A program made the position numbers and the translations under genes. A DNA stretch of 64,000 nt, from contig NZ_RJJT01000016.1 of NCBI RefSeq assembly GCF_003938655.1, positions 62,001-126,000 of the forward strand, written 5' to 3'. Below are positions 51,848-61,911 of this stretch, in pieces; position 1 is the stretch's first letter, and each line of letters opens with the position of its first letter. The stretch comes from Rhizobium pisi (GTDB lineage Bacteria > Pseudomonadota > Alphaproteobacteria > Rhizobiales > Rhizobiaceae). The notes below the pieces were generated by a model. That model was not told the origin of the DNA, did no database searches, and saw only the letters and a program-made list of their open reading frames with translations.

Positions 51848-53032
51848 TTAAGCGATTTTCTTGATCACCGGCATGACAAGCGCCGCACAGACAGGAAGTG
51901 CTGCAGCGGCGATCACCGTCGGCACGGTGAAGCTGCCTGAACGTTCGGCGATCCAGCCGGCAACGACAGGCCCGACGATCTGGCCGACGCCGAAGGCGGC
52001 CGTCATCATTGCCAGAATCCGCCGCGGGCTCTCAGGGGCAAGCTTGCGGCCGATCTGCAGCCCATAAGCCGTGATCGCCAGAAACGTCGCCCCGAACAGC
52101 GCCCCGCCGATCAGCGGCGCGATAGAGGGCGGCAGCGCCACGGTCGCAAGCACGCCGGCAGCCTCGACCACAAGGGCTGCGACATAGACGCCGCCAAGCC
52201 CGAGCGGCCTCACCAGCGGCTTCCAGGCAAAGAGCGCAACCGCTGACGTCAGCCCGGCGATGAACCAGCAGAGGAACTCGACGAAGGGTCCCGTTGCAGA
52301 CAGCCGCGCGATGGTGACGAGAAAGGTTGCGGTGATGACGTAGCCGAAGCCGAACAGGCCGTAGGACAGCGTGACGAGCACCATCGGCCGGCCCCAGACA
52401 AGCGCCGGCTCCTTGCCCGTCCGCGCCGATTGCGCGGGCTCCGATGGCAAGAGCCACCAGACGACGACGAGGCTTGCCGCGCAATAGAGCGCGCCGCCGA
52501 TCCAGTCGGCGCGCCAGCCACCCGGCCCGTCGTGAAAGCCGAGGCCGATCAGGAGCACCATGACTGAGGAAAGCGCGATCCCCGCCCCCGGCCCGCCGAA
52601 ATGCGCTGCCTGCACATGGTCGTTGCCGGCGGCTGCCCCATGGCTGAGCACGATCGACGAGGTGAAGACCATGGCAAAGGCGCTGGCGAGGCCGGCGAGG
52701 AAGCGGATGACGGCAAAGATCGCGACGGAATCGGTAGCCGCCATGGCGGCAAGCAGGATCGCGGTGGCAAGCAGTGCCAACAGCGCCACCAGCCGTTCGC
52801 GTCCCGCCGCCCAGCCATAGGCGGCAAGCACGGCGCCGACGAGATAACCGACGAAATTCGCAGAGGCGATGAAGCCGGCATCGGCCGCCGAAAGCGGCAC
52901 GCCGCTCATCATACCGGGCAGGATCGGCGTGTAGGAGAAGCGCCCGAAGCCCATGGCCGCCGCCATGGCGACGGCGCCGGCGGCGGCGGCGGCAACGAGA
53001 TTCGGCGCGGAGCGAGGAGGACGGGAAAGCAT
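51848..53032 (-). CDS. MFS transporter, YbfB/YjiJ family
   Basis: A 394-residue major facilitator protein with about 12 membrane helices. The first-helix motif AAAMGFGRFSYTPILPGMMS is typical of the YbfB/YjiJ group, whose substrates are unknown. The start at 53032 is preferred to 53065 because the first 11 residues of the longer version are poor. It faces the PadR regulator gene, with 151 bp between them containing palindromes, so it is a likely target of that regulator. Confidence 0.85.
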   Translation of the reverse strand: MLSRPPRSAPNLVAAAAAGAVAMAAAMGFGRFSYTPILPGMMSGVPLSAADAGFIASANFVGYLVGAVLAAYGWAAGRERLVALLALLATAILLAAMAATDSVAIFAVIRFLAGLASAFAMVFTSSIVLSHGAAAGNDHVQAAHFGGPGAGIALSSVMVLLIGLGFHDGPGGWRADWIGGALYCAASLVVVWWLLPSEPAQSARTGKEPALVWGRPMVLVTLSYGLFGFGYVITATFLVTIARLSATGPFVEFLCWFIAGLTSAVALFAWKPLVRPLGLGGVYVAALVVEAAGVLATVALPPSIAPLIGGALFGATFLAITAYGLQIGRKLAPESPRRILAMMTAAFGVGQIVGPVVAGWIAERSGSFTVPTVIAAAALPVCAALVMPVIKKIA

Positions 53033-53144
53033 GAAACGCTTATCGCGCCGCAGCGCGGACGCCACAAACGAGTATTTCTGATCGATCGATCAATTCCGCG
53101 AAAGACCGGATTTTCGTCGCCGTCCTTGAAAAGCATTATCTTAC

Positions 53145-53178
53145 GATATATGTTTTACGACATATTCAGCGATATATC
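53145..53178. promoter_or_regulatory. Nested palindromes before the PadR gene
   Basis: ATATGT (53148-53153) and ACATAT (53160-53165) form an inner inverted repeat. GATATAT (53145-53151) and ATATATC (53172-53178) form an outer one. They are AT-rich, directly upstream of the PadR start and in the divergent region with the MFS gene; PadR proteins bind such sites. Confidence 0.6.
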
Positions 53179-53183
53179 CAACG

Positions 53184-53774
53184 ATGAAAGGGAAACCCAT
53201 GAGAGGTTTTAAAGGCGGCATGTTCGGCGGAGGTTTCCGCATGGGCCGCAAATTCGCGGCCGGCGACCTGCAACTCGTCATCCTGGCTTTGCTCGATGAG
53301 CGGCCGTGCCATGGCTATGAATTGATCAAGATCCTGGAGGAACGCTCGGGCGGCTTCTACGTGCCGAGCCCCGGCGTCATCTATCCTGCGCTCACCTATC
53401 TCGAGGAGACCGGTCTGGCGGAAGTGGAGAACGAGGGCGCCAAGAAGCTCTACCGCATCACCGAGACCGGTCGCCGCCGCGTCGAGGAAAACCGCGCCAT
53501 GATCCTGCACACATTCGCCAAGCTCGAACGCATCGGCGAAAAGATGGCCTATGTGAAGCGCGTCTTCGAAAGCGACCGTCACGGCGCCGACGAAGGCGAT
53601 GACGGCGACTTCATGCAGGACGGCGGCGACATCCGCGCTGCCCGCATGCTGCTGCGTTCGGCGCTCAGGATGCGCTATCCCTGGTCCAAACCCGAAGCCG
53701 CCCGCATCGCCGCCATCCTGGAACGCGCCGCCACCGAGATCCTGCAAGGGGGCAGACCGGAAACGCGGGGGTGA
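53184..53774 (+). CDS. PadR-family transcriptional regulator
   Basis: A 196-residue regulator. A Gly/Arg-rich N-terminus (GGMFGGGFRMGRK) precedes the PadR winged helix (LQLVILALLDERPCHGYELI, then VPSPGVIYPALTYLEETGLA and the wing KKLYRITETGRRR). The C-terminal half is helical and acidic, for dimerisation. PadR proteins usually repress a neighbouring transporter or detoxification gene. The divergent MFS gene and the palindromes at 53145-53178 fit that model. The start could also be at the second Met (53199). Confidence 0.9.
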   Translation: MKGKPMRGFKGGMFGGGFRMGRKFAAGDLQLVILALLDERPCHGYELIKILEERSGGFYVPSPGVIYPALTYLEETGLAEVENEGAKKLYRITETGRRRVEENRAMILHTFAKLERIGEKMAYVKRVFESDRHGADEGDDGDFMQDGGDIRAARMLLRSALRMRYPWSKPEAARIAAILERAATEILQGGRPETRG

Positions 53775-53877
53775 AGAGGAAGGCGCCAAAGCTCAAGAGG
53801 GCCTCACCCTGAGGTGTCCCGGCATCGAAGGGCGAGGCGAGCGCTCCGGCCAGGCCGGAAAACGTCAGAAGTGGCCG

Positions 53878-54636
53878 TTACGCCCGCTCATCCGGCAACG
53901 TCAAAATCACCGGCCCGTTGCGGGTCGCGACCACGGTATGCTCATACTGAACGGTCGGCGCCTTCGGATCGGCATAGAGCGTCCAGGCGTCATCGCCGCC
54001 TTCGGCCCATGTCGCGCCGAGCGACAGGAAGGGCTCGACGGTGAAGACGAGACCATCCGTCATGATGCGTTTTTCGGAAGGGTCCGGCCAGGTCGAGAGC
54101 TCGGCCGGCTCCTCGTGCAGCGAGCGGCCGACGCCGTGGCTCGCGAGGTTGGCGACCAGCGTATAGCGGTTCTTCTGCGCAAAGGCGCCGACGGCGGTGC
54201 CGATCTTGGCCAGCGGTTCGCCCGACTTCACCTGGTTGAGCCCGACCCAGAGCGCCCGCCTGCCGTCGCGGCAGAGCCGTTCGATCTTCGGCTTGACCGG
54301 GGGCACCGCAAAGGAGGCGCCGGTATCGGCGAAGAAGCCGTCTTTCTCCGCCGAGACGTCGATGTTGATGAGGTCGCCGGCGCGGATGACGCGCGCGCCC
54401 GGAATGCCGTGGGCGATTTCCTCGTTGATGCTGATGCAGGTCGCGCCCGGAAACTGGTAGCAGAACTCCGGCGCCGAGCGCGCGCCCGAGCCCTCGAGCA
54501 CCTTGCGGCCGATCTCGTCGAGCTCCAGCGTCGTCATGCCGGGCTCCATCGCCGCTGCCATTACCTGGATGGCGTTGGCGCAGATGCGGCCAATCTCCTT
54601 GAGCTTTGCCAGTTCGTCGTCGTTTGCGATAACCAT
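53878..54636 (-). CDS. map: Methionine aminopeptidase, type I
   Basis: Removes N-terminal Met from new proteins. 252 residues. All five metal ligands are visible: Asp in LINIDVSAEKDG, Asp in FFADTGASF, His in ANLASHGVGRSLHEEP, Glu in VFTVEPFLSL and Glu in VQYEHTVVATRNG. It lies 39 bp downstream of the flavin oxidoreductase gene on the same strand. Rhizobia often have more than one map; which is the main copy cannot be told here. Confidence 0.93.
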   Translation of the reverse strand: MVIANDDELAKLKEIGRICANAIQVMAAAMEPGMTTLELDEIGRKVLEGSGARSAPEFCYQFPGATCISINEEIAHGIPGARVIRAGDLINIDVSAEKDGFFADTGASFAVPPVKPKIERLCRDGRRALWVGLNQVKSGEPLAKIGTAVGAFAQKNRYTLVANLASHGVGRSLHEEPAELSTWPDPSEKRIMTDGLVFTVEPFLSLGATWAEGGDDAWTLYADPKAPTVQYEHTVVATRNGPVILTLPDERA

Positions 54637-54675
54637 TCGTCTGTTCCGGCCTTGCGCAGGGCGACCGCGGCCGCC

Positions 54676-55746
54676 TCAAGCTGAGGCTTTCGCCTCTTCG
54701 CCCTTTTCAGTCAATGCCTTTCTGACGATCGGCGCCACTTTCGTCCCGTAGAGCTCGATGCCACGCATGATCTGATCATGCGGCATCAGGCCGATGGCCA
54801 TCTGCAGCAGAAAGCGATCGTTCTTGAAAAGCGCGTGATGAGCGATGATCTTTTCGGCCACCACTTCGGGATCGCCGACGAAGAGCGCGCCATTCGGCCC
54901 GCGCGACATGTCGAAATGCGCCCGGCTGGTCGGCCCCCAGCCACGCTCGCGGCCGATGCGGTTCATCACTTCGGCCTGCGGTCCGTAGAACTGGTCGGCC
55001 GCCGCTTCCATCGTATCGGCGACGAAGCCGTGAACGTTGATGCTAGTCTTCAGCTTCCCCTGGTCCTGCCCTGCCCGGCGCGCCGCCTCGCGGTAGAGAT
55101 CGAAGAGCGGGGCAAAACGACGGGGCTCACCGCCGATGATCGCCAATGCCACCGGCAGGCCGAGGGCGCCGGCGCGGGCCACCGATTGCGGCGTACCGCC
55201 GACGGCGATCCAGAGCGGCAGCGGATCCTGCAGCGGCCGGGGATAAACGCCTCGCCCGTTGATCGGCGCGCGAAGCTCGCCCTTCCAATCGACCGTCTCA
55301 CCGTCGCGCAGCGCCAGCAGCAGATCGAGCTTCTCCTCGAAAAGCTGGTCGTAATCTTCGAGATTGTAGCCGAACAGCGGGAAGGACTCGATGAAGGAGC
55401 CACGCCCCGCCATGATTTCGGCGCGGCCGTTGGAGATCAGGTCAAGCGTCGAGAACTGCTGGAAGACACGCACCGGGTCGTCCGAGGAGAGCACAGTGAC
55501 TGCACTGGTCAGCCGGATGTTCTTCGTTTTGACCGCGGCCGCCGCCAGCGCCACCGCAGGAGCGGATGCCGCATAGTCCGGCCGGTGATGTTCGCCGAGC
55601 CCGAAGACATCGAGCCCCACCTGGTCGGCAAGCTCGATCTCCTCGATCAGATGCTTCAGCCGCTCAGCCCCTTCCACTCCCTTGCTGCGAGAGGGGTTAG
55701 GATTGACGTCCGCAAACGTATAAAGACCCAGTTCCATTGTCGGCAT
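54676..55746 (-). CDS. LLM-class (luciferase-like) flavin-dependent oxidoreductase
   Basis: A 356-residue luciferase-like monooxygenase-fold protein. Family segments are LGLYTFADVNP, DVFGLGEHHRPDYAASAPAV, AVTVLSSDDPVRVFQQFSTL and GRAEIMAGRGSFIESFPLFG. It probably uses FMNH2 supplied by a partner reductase; the substrate is unknown. It starts with MPTMELGLY, and the second Met (55737) is an alternative start. It may be co-transcribed with map, 39 bp downstream. Confidence 0.88.
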   Translation of the reverse strand: MPTMELGLYTFADVNPNPSRSKGVEGAERLKHLIEEIELADQVGLDVFGLGEHHRPDYAASAPAVALAAAAVKTKNIRLTSAVTVLSSDDPVRVFQQFSTLDLISNGRAEIMAGRGSFIESFPLFGYNLEDYDQLFEEKLDLLLALRDGETVDWKGELRAPINGRGVYPRPLQDPLPLWIAVGGTPQSVARAGALGLPVALAIIGGEPRRFAPLFDLYREAARRAGQDQGKLKTSINVHGFVADTMEAAADQFYGPQAEVMNRIGRERGWGPTSRAHFDMSRGPNGALFVGDPEVVAEKIIAHHALFKNDRFLLQMAIGLMPHDQIMRGIELYGTKVAPIVRKALTEKGEEAKASA

Positions 55747-55992
55747 CCCGTTGAATTCAGCCCGGAGATAAGGATCGACAGGGGCGAACGCAAATACAAA
55801 CTCTGGAACGGAATGTTCGAGAATCTCGATAGCAGCGTGATGACTTTGGCATTAACCGCAGGACGCGCCCGGACCGCAATTCGAATCTGAATTCAACGAG
55901 TTCGAGGCATCGGCGGAATCATCTTCCAAGCGGCCTCACACAGCACTTGAAGCGTCGGAACGGCGCAGCCTTCACCGCGCCGTCCCCGTCGC

Positions 55993-56460
55993 TCACATCG
56001 TCGCCAGCAGTTCCGCCAGCTGGTCCGCCGCCTTACCCCATCCCTCGTGGAAGCCCATCTTTTCGTGCGCTTCCTTGTCTTCAGCGCGCCAGTGCAGCGC
56101 CTTGGCGGTGTATTTCGTCCTGCCGTTGCCGAGTTCCTCGAGCAGGATGATGCCCGTGAAGAAAGGTTTTTCCGACGCCACCCAGGCGCTGGTATAGGCA
56201 TCGGTGAAGACGATCTTTTCGCTCTCGATGATTTCGAGATAGACGCCGCGGTTCGGGTATTGATTGCCCTCGGGATCCTGCATGACGATGACGTTGGAAC
56301 CGCCGGGGCGGACGTCGAGCGTCGCTTCCGCCACGCCCCAGGGGCGCGGCACGAACCACTGCTTCAGCAGGTCCGGATCGGTCCATGCCTTGTAGATCTT
56401 CTCCCGCGGTGCGTCGAATTCGCGAACGAGGACAAGTTCATGCTGCGTGCTGGCGGTCAT
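55993..56460 (-). CDS. SRPBCC (AHSA1-like) domain protein
   Basis: A 155-residue START/SRPBCC-fold protein of the AHSA1 type: LVLVREFDAPREKIYKAWTD, WFVPRPWGVAEATLDVRPGG and the closing helix GFHEGWGKAADQLAELLATM. These proteins bind small hydrophobic ligands or act as stress partners; the ligand is unknown. GGAGAG precedes the ATG at 56460. It is 89 bp downstream of the ECF sigma factor gene on the same strand and probably belongs to the same unit. Confidence 0.85.
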   Translation of the reverse strand: MTASTQHELVLVREFDAPREKIYKAWTDPDLLKQWFVPRPWGVAEATLDVRPGGSNVIVMQDPEGNQYPNRGVYLEIIESEKIVFTDAYTSAWVASEKPFFTGIILLEELGNGRTKYTAKALHWRAEDKEAHEKMGFHEGWGKAADQLAELLATM

Positions 56461-56549
56461 TTCAACATCTCTCCGTTTGAATGAAACCTGTTTCGTATCA
56501 GGTTGTCGCAAGGACGCGTGGACGTTCAACGTTCCGACAGCACGCCGAA

Positions 56550-57809
56550 TTATTTTGCGATCGGCCGCGCGGCATCTTCCTGCATCTTGTCGATCTGGTG
56601 ACGAATATGGGCGGCCTCCGCCGCAGACTGGGCAAGCGCGATGGCGCGGTCGAAGGCTTCGCGCGCCTGGCCGTTGCGGCCGAGTTGCTTTAAGAGATTG
56701 CCGCGCAGGCCATGATAATAGAAATAGCCGTCGAGCTTCTCGCCGAGCGGATCGACCAGATCGAGCGCGTCCTGCGGCCCCTGCAATTTGGAAATCACCA
56801 CCGCCCGATTGAGCGTGACGACAGGGGATGGCTGGATACGTTCCAGCGCGCGATAGAGCAGATCGATTTCGACCCAGTCGGTATCTTCAGCCCGTTTTGC
56901 CCGGGAATGAATCGCGGCAATCGCCGCCTGAAGCTGGAAAGGCCCGGGCCGGCGGTGGCGCAGCGCCTTGTCGAGCAGCGCCAGGGCCTCGTTGATGAAG
57001 GGCTGGTTCCAGAGCGAGCGGTCCTGATCCTCGAGCAGCACGATTTCACCCTCGGCGCTGAAGCGTGCCTGCCGACGCGAGATCTGCAGAAGCATCATTG
57101 CAAGCAGCCCCATCAGCTCCGGTTCGGAGGGAAAGCTGCGCAGCATCAGGCGTGCAAGCCGGATCGCCTCGTCGCTGAAGGCCGCCGCCTCGCGCTTGGG
57201 ATCGGCCTGGCTGTAGCCCTCGTTGAAGATGAGATAGATCATCGTGCTGACGATCGAAAGCCGCTCCGCCCTCTCCTGCGGGCTCGGCGTTTCGAATGGC
57301 ACGCCTGCCTTGGCGACGCGCGCCTTGGCCCGTGTGATGCGCTGCTCCATGGCGCTTTCGGACACCAAGAAGGCGCGTGAGATCTGCTGCACCGAAAGGC
57401 CGGAGACGATGCGCAGCGCCAGCGCGATCTGCTGGGTCGCGGGCAGATCGGGATGACAGCAGATGAAAAGAAGCCGCAGGATGTCGTCGCGATAGTTGGA
57501 ATCATCAAGCCGCTCGGCGATATCGCTTTCGGCGTCCTCGGTATCGGAGATCGTATCCTCATCCGGCAAAGCCTGGAGCTTTGACCGCTTGCGCACGGCA
57601 TCGATGCCGCTGTTGCGCCCGACGAAAATGAGCCAGGCCGTCGGGTCGCGCGGCGGCCCTTTCTCCGGCCAGGTGCGGATCGCCCTCAGGCATGCCTCCT
57701 GGAACGCCTCTTCCGCGGTATCGAGATCGCGGAAATAGCGCAGCAGCGCACCGAGCGCCTTCGGGCGGGCAGAGGCAAGCGCGAGGTCGATCCAGGCAAT
57801 GTCGGTCAT
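56550..57809 (-). CDS. ECF42-type RNA polymerase sigma factor with C-terminal extension
   Basis: A 419-residue extracytoplasmic-function sigma factor. Region 2 (FRDLDTAEEAFQEACLRAIR; WLIFVGRNSGIDAVRKRSK) and region 4 (LALRIVSGLSVQQISRAFLV; MEQRITRAKARV) lie within the first 175 residues. A long C-terminal part (DUF6596 plus a TPR-like end) includes IYLIFNEGYSQADP. This plan defines the ECF42 group, which uses no classical anti-sigma factor. The start overlaps the stop of a DGPF/YCII gene by four bases, the usual ECF42 partner. The C-terminal extension is thought to control its activity. Confidence 0.9.
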   Translation of the reverse strand: MTDIAWIDLALASARPKALGALLRYFRDLDTAEEAFQEACLRAIRTWPEKGPPRDPTAWLIFVGRNSGIDAVRKRSKLQALPDEDTISDTEDAESDIAERLDDSNYRDDILRLLFICCHPDLPATQQIALALRIVSGLSVQQISRAFLVSESAMEQRITRAKARVAKAGVPFETPSPQERAERLSIVSTMIYLIFNEGYSQADPKREAAAFSDEAIRLARLMLRSFPSEPELMGLLAMMLLQISRRQARFSAEGEIVLLEDQDRSLWNQPFINEALALLDKALRHRRPGPFQLQAAIAAIHSRAKRAEDTDWVEIDLLYRALERIQPSPVVTLNRAVVISKLQGPQDALDLVDPLGEKLDGYFYYHGLRGNLLKQLGRNGQAREAFDRAIALAQSAAEAAHIRHQIDKMQEDAARPIAK

Positions 57810-58180
57810 GATGCAGCATCTCCCGGCCTGAACACGTAGAAAGGCCGAATTTCGTAAGAGGTGGAACCGGGATTGACTGACGAAAGCTGTTTCGAGAAGG
57901 CGACCGCCTCCTCAAGCGTATCGAAATCAATCACGTAGAAGCCGAGAAGCGCCTCTTTCGTTTCCGCAAAAGGCCCATCGATGACGAGAGCCTCGTCCTT
58001 GCCCTTGCGCACTGTGGTCGCCGCGGTCGTCGGCATCAGCCGACCGACGGGGCCGAGCTTGCCGGCTTTGGCAAGCGGCTCCTGCACGGCGTAGAGCTTT
58101 TCCATGACGGCCGCCTCTTCCTCCTTGGTCCAGGCGAAGACGGTTTCTTCATGGGCGTAACAAAGGATTGCGTAAAGCAT
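57806..58180 (-). CDS. DGPF/YCII-domain protein, partner of the ECF sigma factor
   Basis: A 124-residue YCII-related protein. The DGPF motif is seen in VIDGPFAETKEALLGFYVID, after the family start MLYAILCYAHEE. Function is unknown; such genes are nearly always next to ECF42 sigma factors and are thought to be their targets. GGAG precedes the ATG at 58180, and the stop overlaps the sigma gene (ATGA). An ECF-like promoter lies 20 bp upstream. Confidence 0.9.
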   Translation of the reverse strand: MLYAILCYAHEETVFAWTKEEEAAVMEKLYAVQEPLAKAGKLGPVGRLMPTTAATTVRKGKDEALVIDGPFAETKEALLGFYVIDFDTLEEAVAFSKQLSSVNPGSTSYEIRPFYVFRPGDAAS

Positions 58181-58199
58181 CGATCACTCCTCTTTCCGA

Positions 58200-58228
58200 A
58201 TGACGAAGGAGTAACCGCTTACCCGACA
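58200..58228 (-). promoter_or_regulatory. Candidate ECF-type promoter of the DGPF-sigma operon
   Basis: Minus-strand TGTCGG (58228-58223), a 17-bp spacer and CGTCAT (58205-58200). TGTCG and CGTC match the kind of motif reported, as I remember, for ECF42 promoters. This would make the operon self-activating. Confidence 0.6.
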
Positions 58229-58368
58229 GGCCGCATCAAAAAATTATCGGTGGTTGTAAGCACCACGCTTGAGCGCCCCTGCGAGCCGCGCCCCTATTAG
58301 CCATGGAGTTGCCTTTTTTGACCCGGAGAGCTGTCGGCATTTCCATCACCTTTTCATGCGAGAACCCC

Positions 58369-59331
58369 ATGCACAAATCTCAGAGATTTCTCGTCGCCCT
58401 TGCCGCCCTCTTCCTGCCGATGCGGGTTGCCGATGCGGCCTCCGCCCCGGAAAACTTCCTCTACACGAGCTCCGGCAATCTCGAAGCCATAAAGGCCATG
58501 CTCGCCCGGCCCGACATCGGCGGCGTCCAGGTCGTCTACAACTGGAAAAGCCTGGAACCGGCGAAGGGCCAATATGATTTCTCGGCCATCGAGCAAGACC
58601 TCGCCATCGCCGAGGCACTGAACAAGAAGCTCTTCATCCAGGTGCAGGACCGCTTCTTCGATCCGAAAGCGCGGAATATCCCCGACTATATGTTGACCGA
58701 ACCGGAATATGGCGACGGCCTCACCCCGCAATTCGACAATCCTGGCGAAAACAAACCTGTCGGTTCCGGCTGGGTCGCCCAGCAATGGAACCCTGAAGTG
58801 CGCGCCCGCTATCAAGCGCTGCTAAAGGCGCTCGCCGAAAAATTCGACGGCCGGGTCTACGGTATCAACCTGCCGGAAACGGCGATCGATCTTGACCCCA
58901 AGCGCGAACCGAAGGGGTTCTCCTGTGATGCCTATTTTTCGGCGGAGATGGAAAACCTCGCCTTCGCCCGCAAGGCCTTCGCAAAGTCCATGGTCGTGCA
59001 ATATGTGAACTTCTGGCCCTGCGAGTGGGAAAACGACCACAACTACATGGGCCGTCTCTTCGATTTCGCGGCGAAGAACAATGTCGGCCTCGGCGGGCCT
59101 GATATTGTGCCGAACCGCAAGGCGCAGATGAAGAATTCCTACCCGTTCTTCAACAAATATAAGGGCAAACTTGCCTATGTCGGCCTCGCCGTGCAGGAGC
59201 CGACGCTGACCTATAAGAACCCGGCGACGAAGAAGCCCTTCACCAAGGCCGAATTCACCGCCTTTGCGCAAGACTATCTCGGCGCGAACGTGATCTTCTG
59301 GAGCACGGCGACGCCATGGCTGAAGGAATAG
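58369..59331 (+). CDS. Secreted glycoside hydrolase-like (TIM-barrel) protein
   Basis: An exported 320-residue protein; the signal peptide runs to about VADAAS. The body looks like a (beta/alpha)8 glycosidase: VYNWKSLEPAKGQYDFSAIE, LFIQVQDRFFDPK, then two candidate catalytic Glu in YGINLPETAIDLDP and YVGLAVQEPTL. A closing VIFWSTATPWLKE follows. I cannot name the GH family. The ATG at 58369 is chosen because a signal peptide follows directly; an ATG at 58303 would spoil it. Substrate unknown. It is divergent from the ECF operon and convergent with glpK. Confidence 0.68.
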   Translation: MHKSQRFLVALAALFLPMRVADAASAPENFLYTSSGNLEAIKAMLARPDIGGVQVVYNWKSLEPAKGQYDFSAIEQDLAIAEALNKKLFIQVQDRFFDPKARNIPDYMLTEPEYGDGLTPQFDNPGENKPVGSGWVAQQWNPEVRARYQALLKALAEKFDGRVYGINLPETAIDLDPKREPKGFSCDAYFSAEMENLAFARKAFAKSMVVQYVNFWPCEWENDHNYMGRLFDFAAKNNVGLGGPDIVPNRKAQMKNSYPFFNKYKGKLAYVGLAVQEPTLTYKNPATKKPFTKAEFTAFAQDYLGANVIFWSTATPWLKE

Positions 59332-59358
59332 CCCGGCACCTCCGGAATCATTCCACCC

Positions 59359-60852
<1,494 letters not shown>

Positions 60853-60866
60853 GAAACCCCTCCCGC

Positions 60867-60967
60867 TAGAGCAATTCCAGCAAAAGTGTACAGCGGTTTT
60901 GCGTCCGGAATTGCGTGAAACAAAGAGATAGAGCATTTCCGCGATTCGGAGAAAAACGGAAATGCTC
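60867..60967. repeat. RIME-like double palindrome upstream of glpK
   Basis: Two inverted repeats in tandem: GCAATTCC (60871-60878) with GGAATTGC (60907-60914), and GAGCATTTCCG (60931-60941) with CGGAAATGCTC (60957-60967). The CTAGAGC lead and the AAAAGTGTNNAGCGGTTTT core recall the element at 20214-20265. It fits the rhizobial RIME class and lies between the divergent glpK and bdhA genes. Confidence 0.75.
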
Positions 60968-61106
60968 GATGTCGATTATCGTGACAAATCAATAGGACAC
61001 GGATGCGGGCGAGAAAAGCGAATAAAGCGGAATTGCCAGCCTGCCGGCTTTGGGCATAACCTCGCCATAACGTTGCAACGCAGCATCGATGTCAGGAGAG
61101 AACAGC

Positions 61107-61883
61107 ATGAGCAGATCAGTCGTCGTCACCGGCTCCACCAGCGGCATCGGCCTTGCGATCGCCACCGCCTTTGCCGAAACGGGCGACAACATCGTCATCA
61201 ACGGCTTCGGAAATGCCGATGAAATCAAGACGATCGTCGCGCGGCTTGAATCATTGTCGAAGGGCCGGGCGATCTATCATCCGGCCGACATGACCAAGCC
61301 CGCCGAAATCGCCGACCTGATCGAAACCGCGGCGAAGACGTTCGGCACCGTCGATGTCCTCGTCAACAATGCCGGCATCCAGCATGTCGAGAAGATCGAG
61401 GATTTCCCGATCGAGAAATGGGACCAGATCATCGCGATCAATCTGTCCAGTTCCTTCCACACCATGCGCGCCGCCATCCCGCTGATGAAGGCCAGGAAGC
61501 ATGGCCGCATCATCAACATCGCCTCGGCCCACGGGCTCGTCGCCTCTCCCTTCAAATCCGCCTATGTTGCGGCGAAACATGGTATATTAGGCCTGACGAA
61601 GACGGCAGCACTTGAACTTGCCGAATTCGGCGTGACCGTGAACGCCATCTGCCCCGGCTACGTGCTGACGCCGCTCGTCGAGAAGCAGATACCCGACACC
61701 GCCAAGGCGCGCGGCATGACCGAGGAGCAGGTGAAAAGCGAAGTCATCCTCAAGGCGCAGCCGACGCGTGAATTCGTCAAGGCGGAGGAGATCGGCGCGC
61801 TGTCGCTCTATCTCGCGAGCGATGCCGCCCGCCAGGTGACGGGAACGCATATCTCGATTGACGGTGGCTGGACGGCGGCTTAA
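61107..61883 (+). CDS. bdhA: D-beta-hydroxybutyrate dehydrogenase
   Basis: Oxidises 3-hydroxybutyrate to acetoacetate with NAD+, in use of stored polyhydroxybutyrate. 258-residue short-chain dehydrogenase: the cofactor motif is TGSTSGIGLAIATAF, then NNAGIQHV, the catalytic Ser in INIASAHGLV and Tyr-x3-Lys in SAYVAAKHG, followed by NAICPGYVLTPLV. AGGAGAG lies 7 bases before the ATG at 61107, so the upstream ATG at 61089 is not used. xdhA follows after 28 bp; the same bdhA-xdhA-xdhB order is known in S. meliloti. Confidence 0.94.
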   Translation: MSRSVVVTGSTSGIGLAIATAFAETGDNIVINGFGNADEIKTIVARLESLSKGRAIYHPADMTKPAEIADLIETAAKTFGTVDVLVNNAGIQHVEKIEDFPIEKWDQIIAINLSSSFHTMRAAIPLMKARKHGRIINIASAHGLVASPFKSAYVAAKHGILGLTKTAALELAEFGVTVNAICPGYVLTPLVEKQIPDTAKARGMTEEQVKSEVILKAQPTREFVKAEEIGALSLYLASDAARQVTGTHISIDGGWTAA

Positions 61884-61911
61884 CCATTTGGAAAAAATAA
61901 CCGGGAATATC

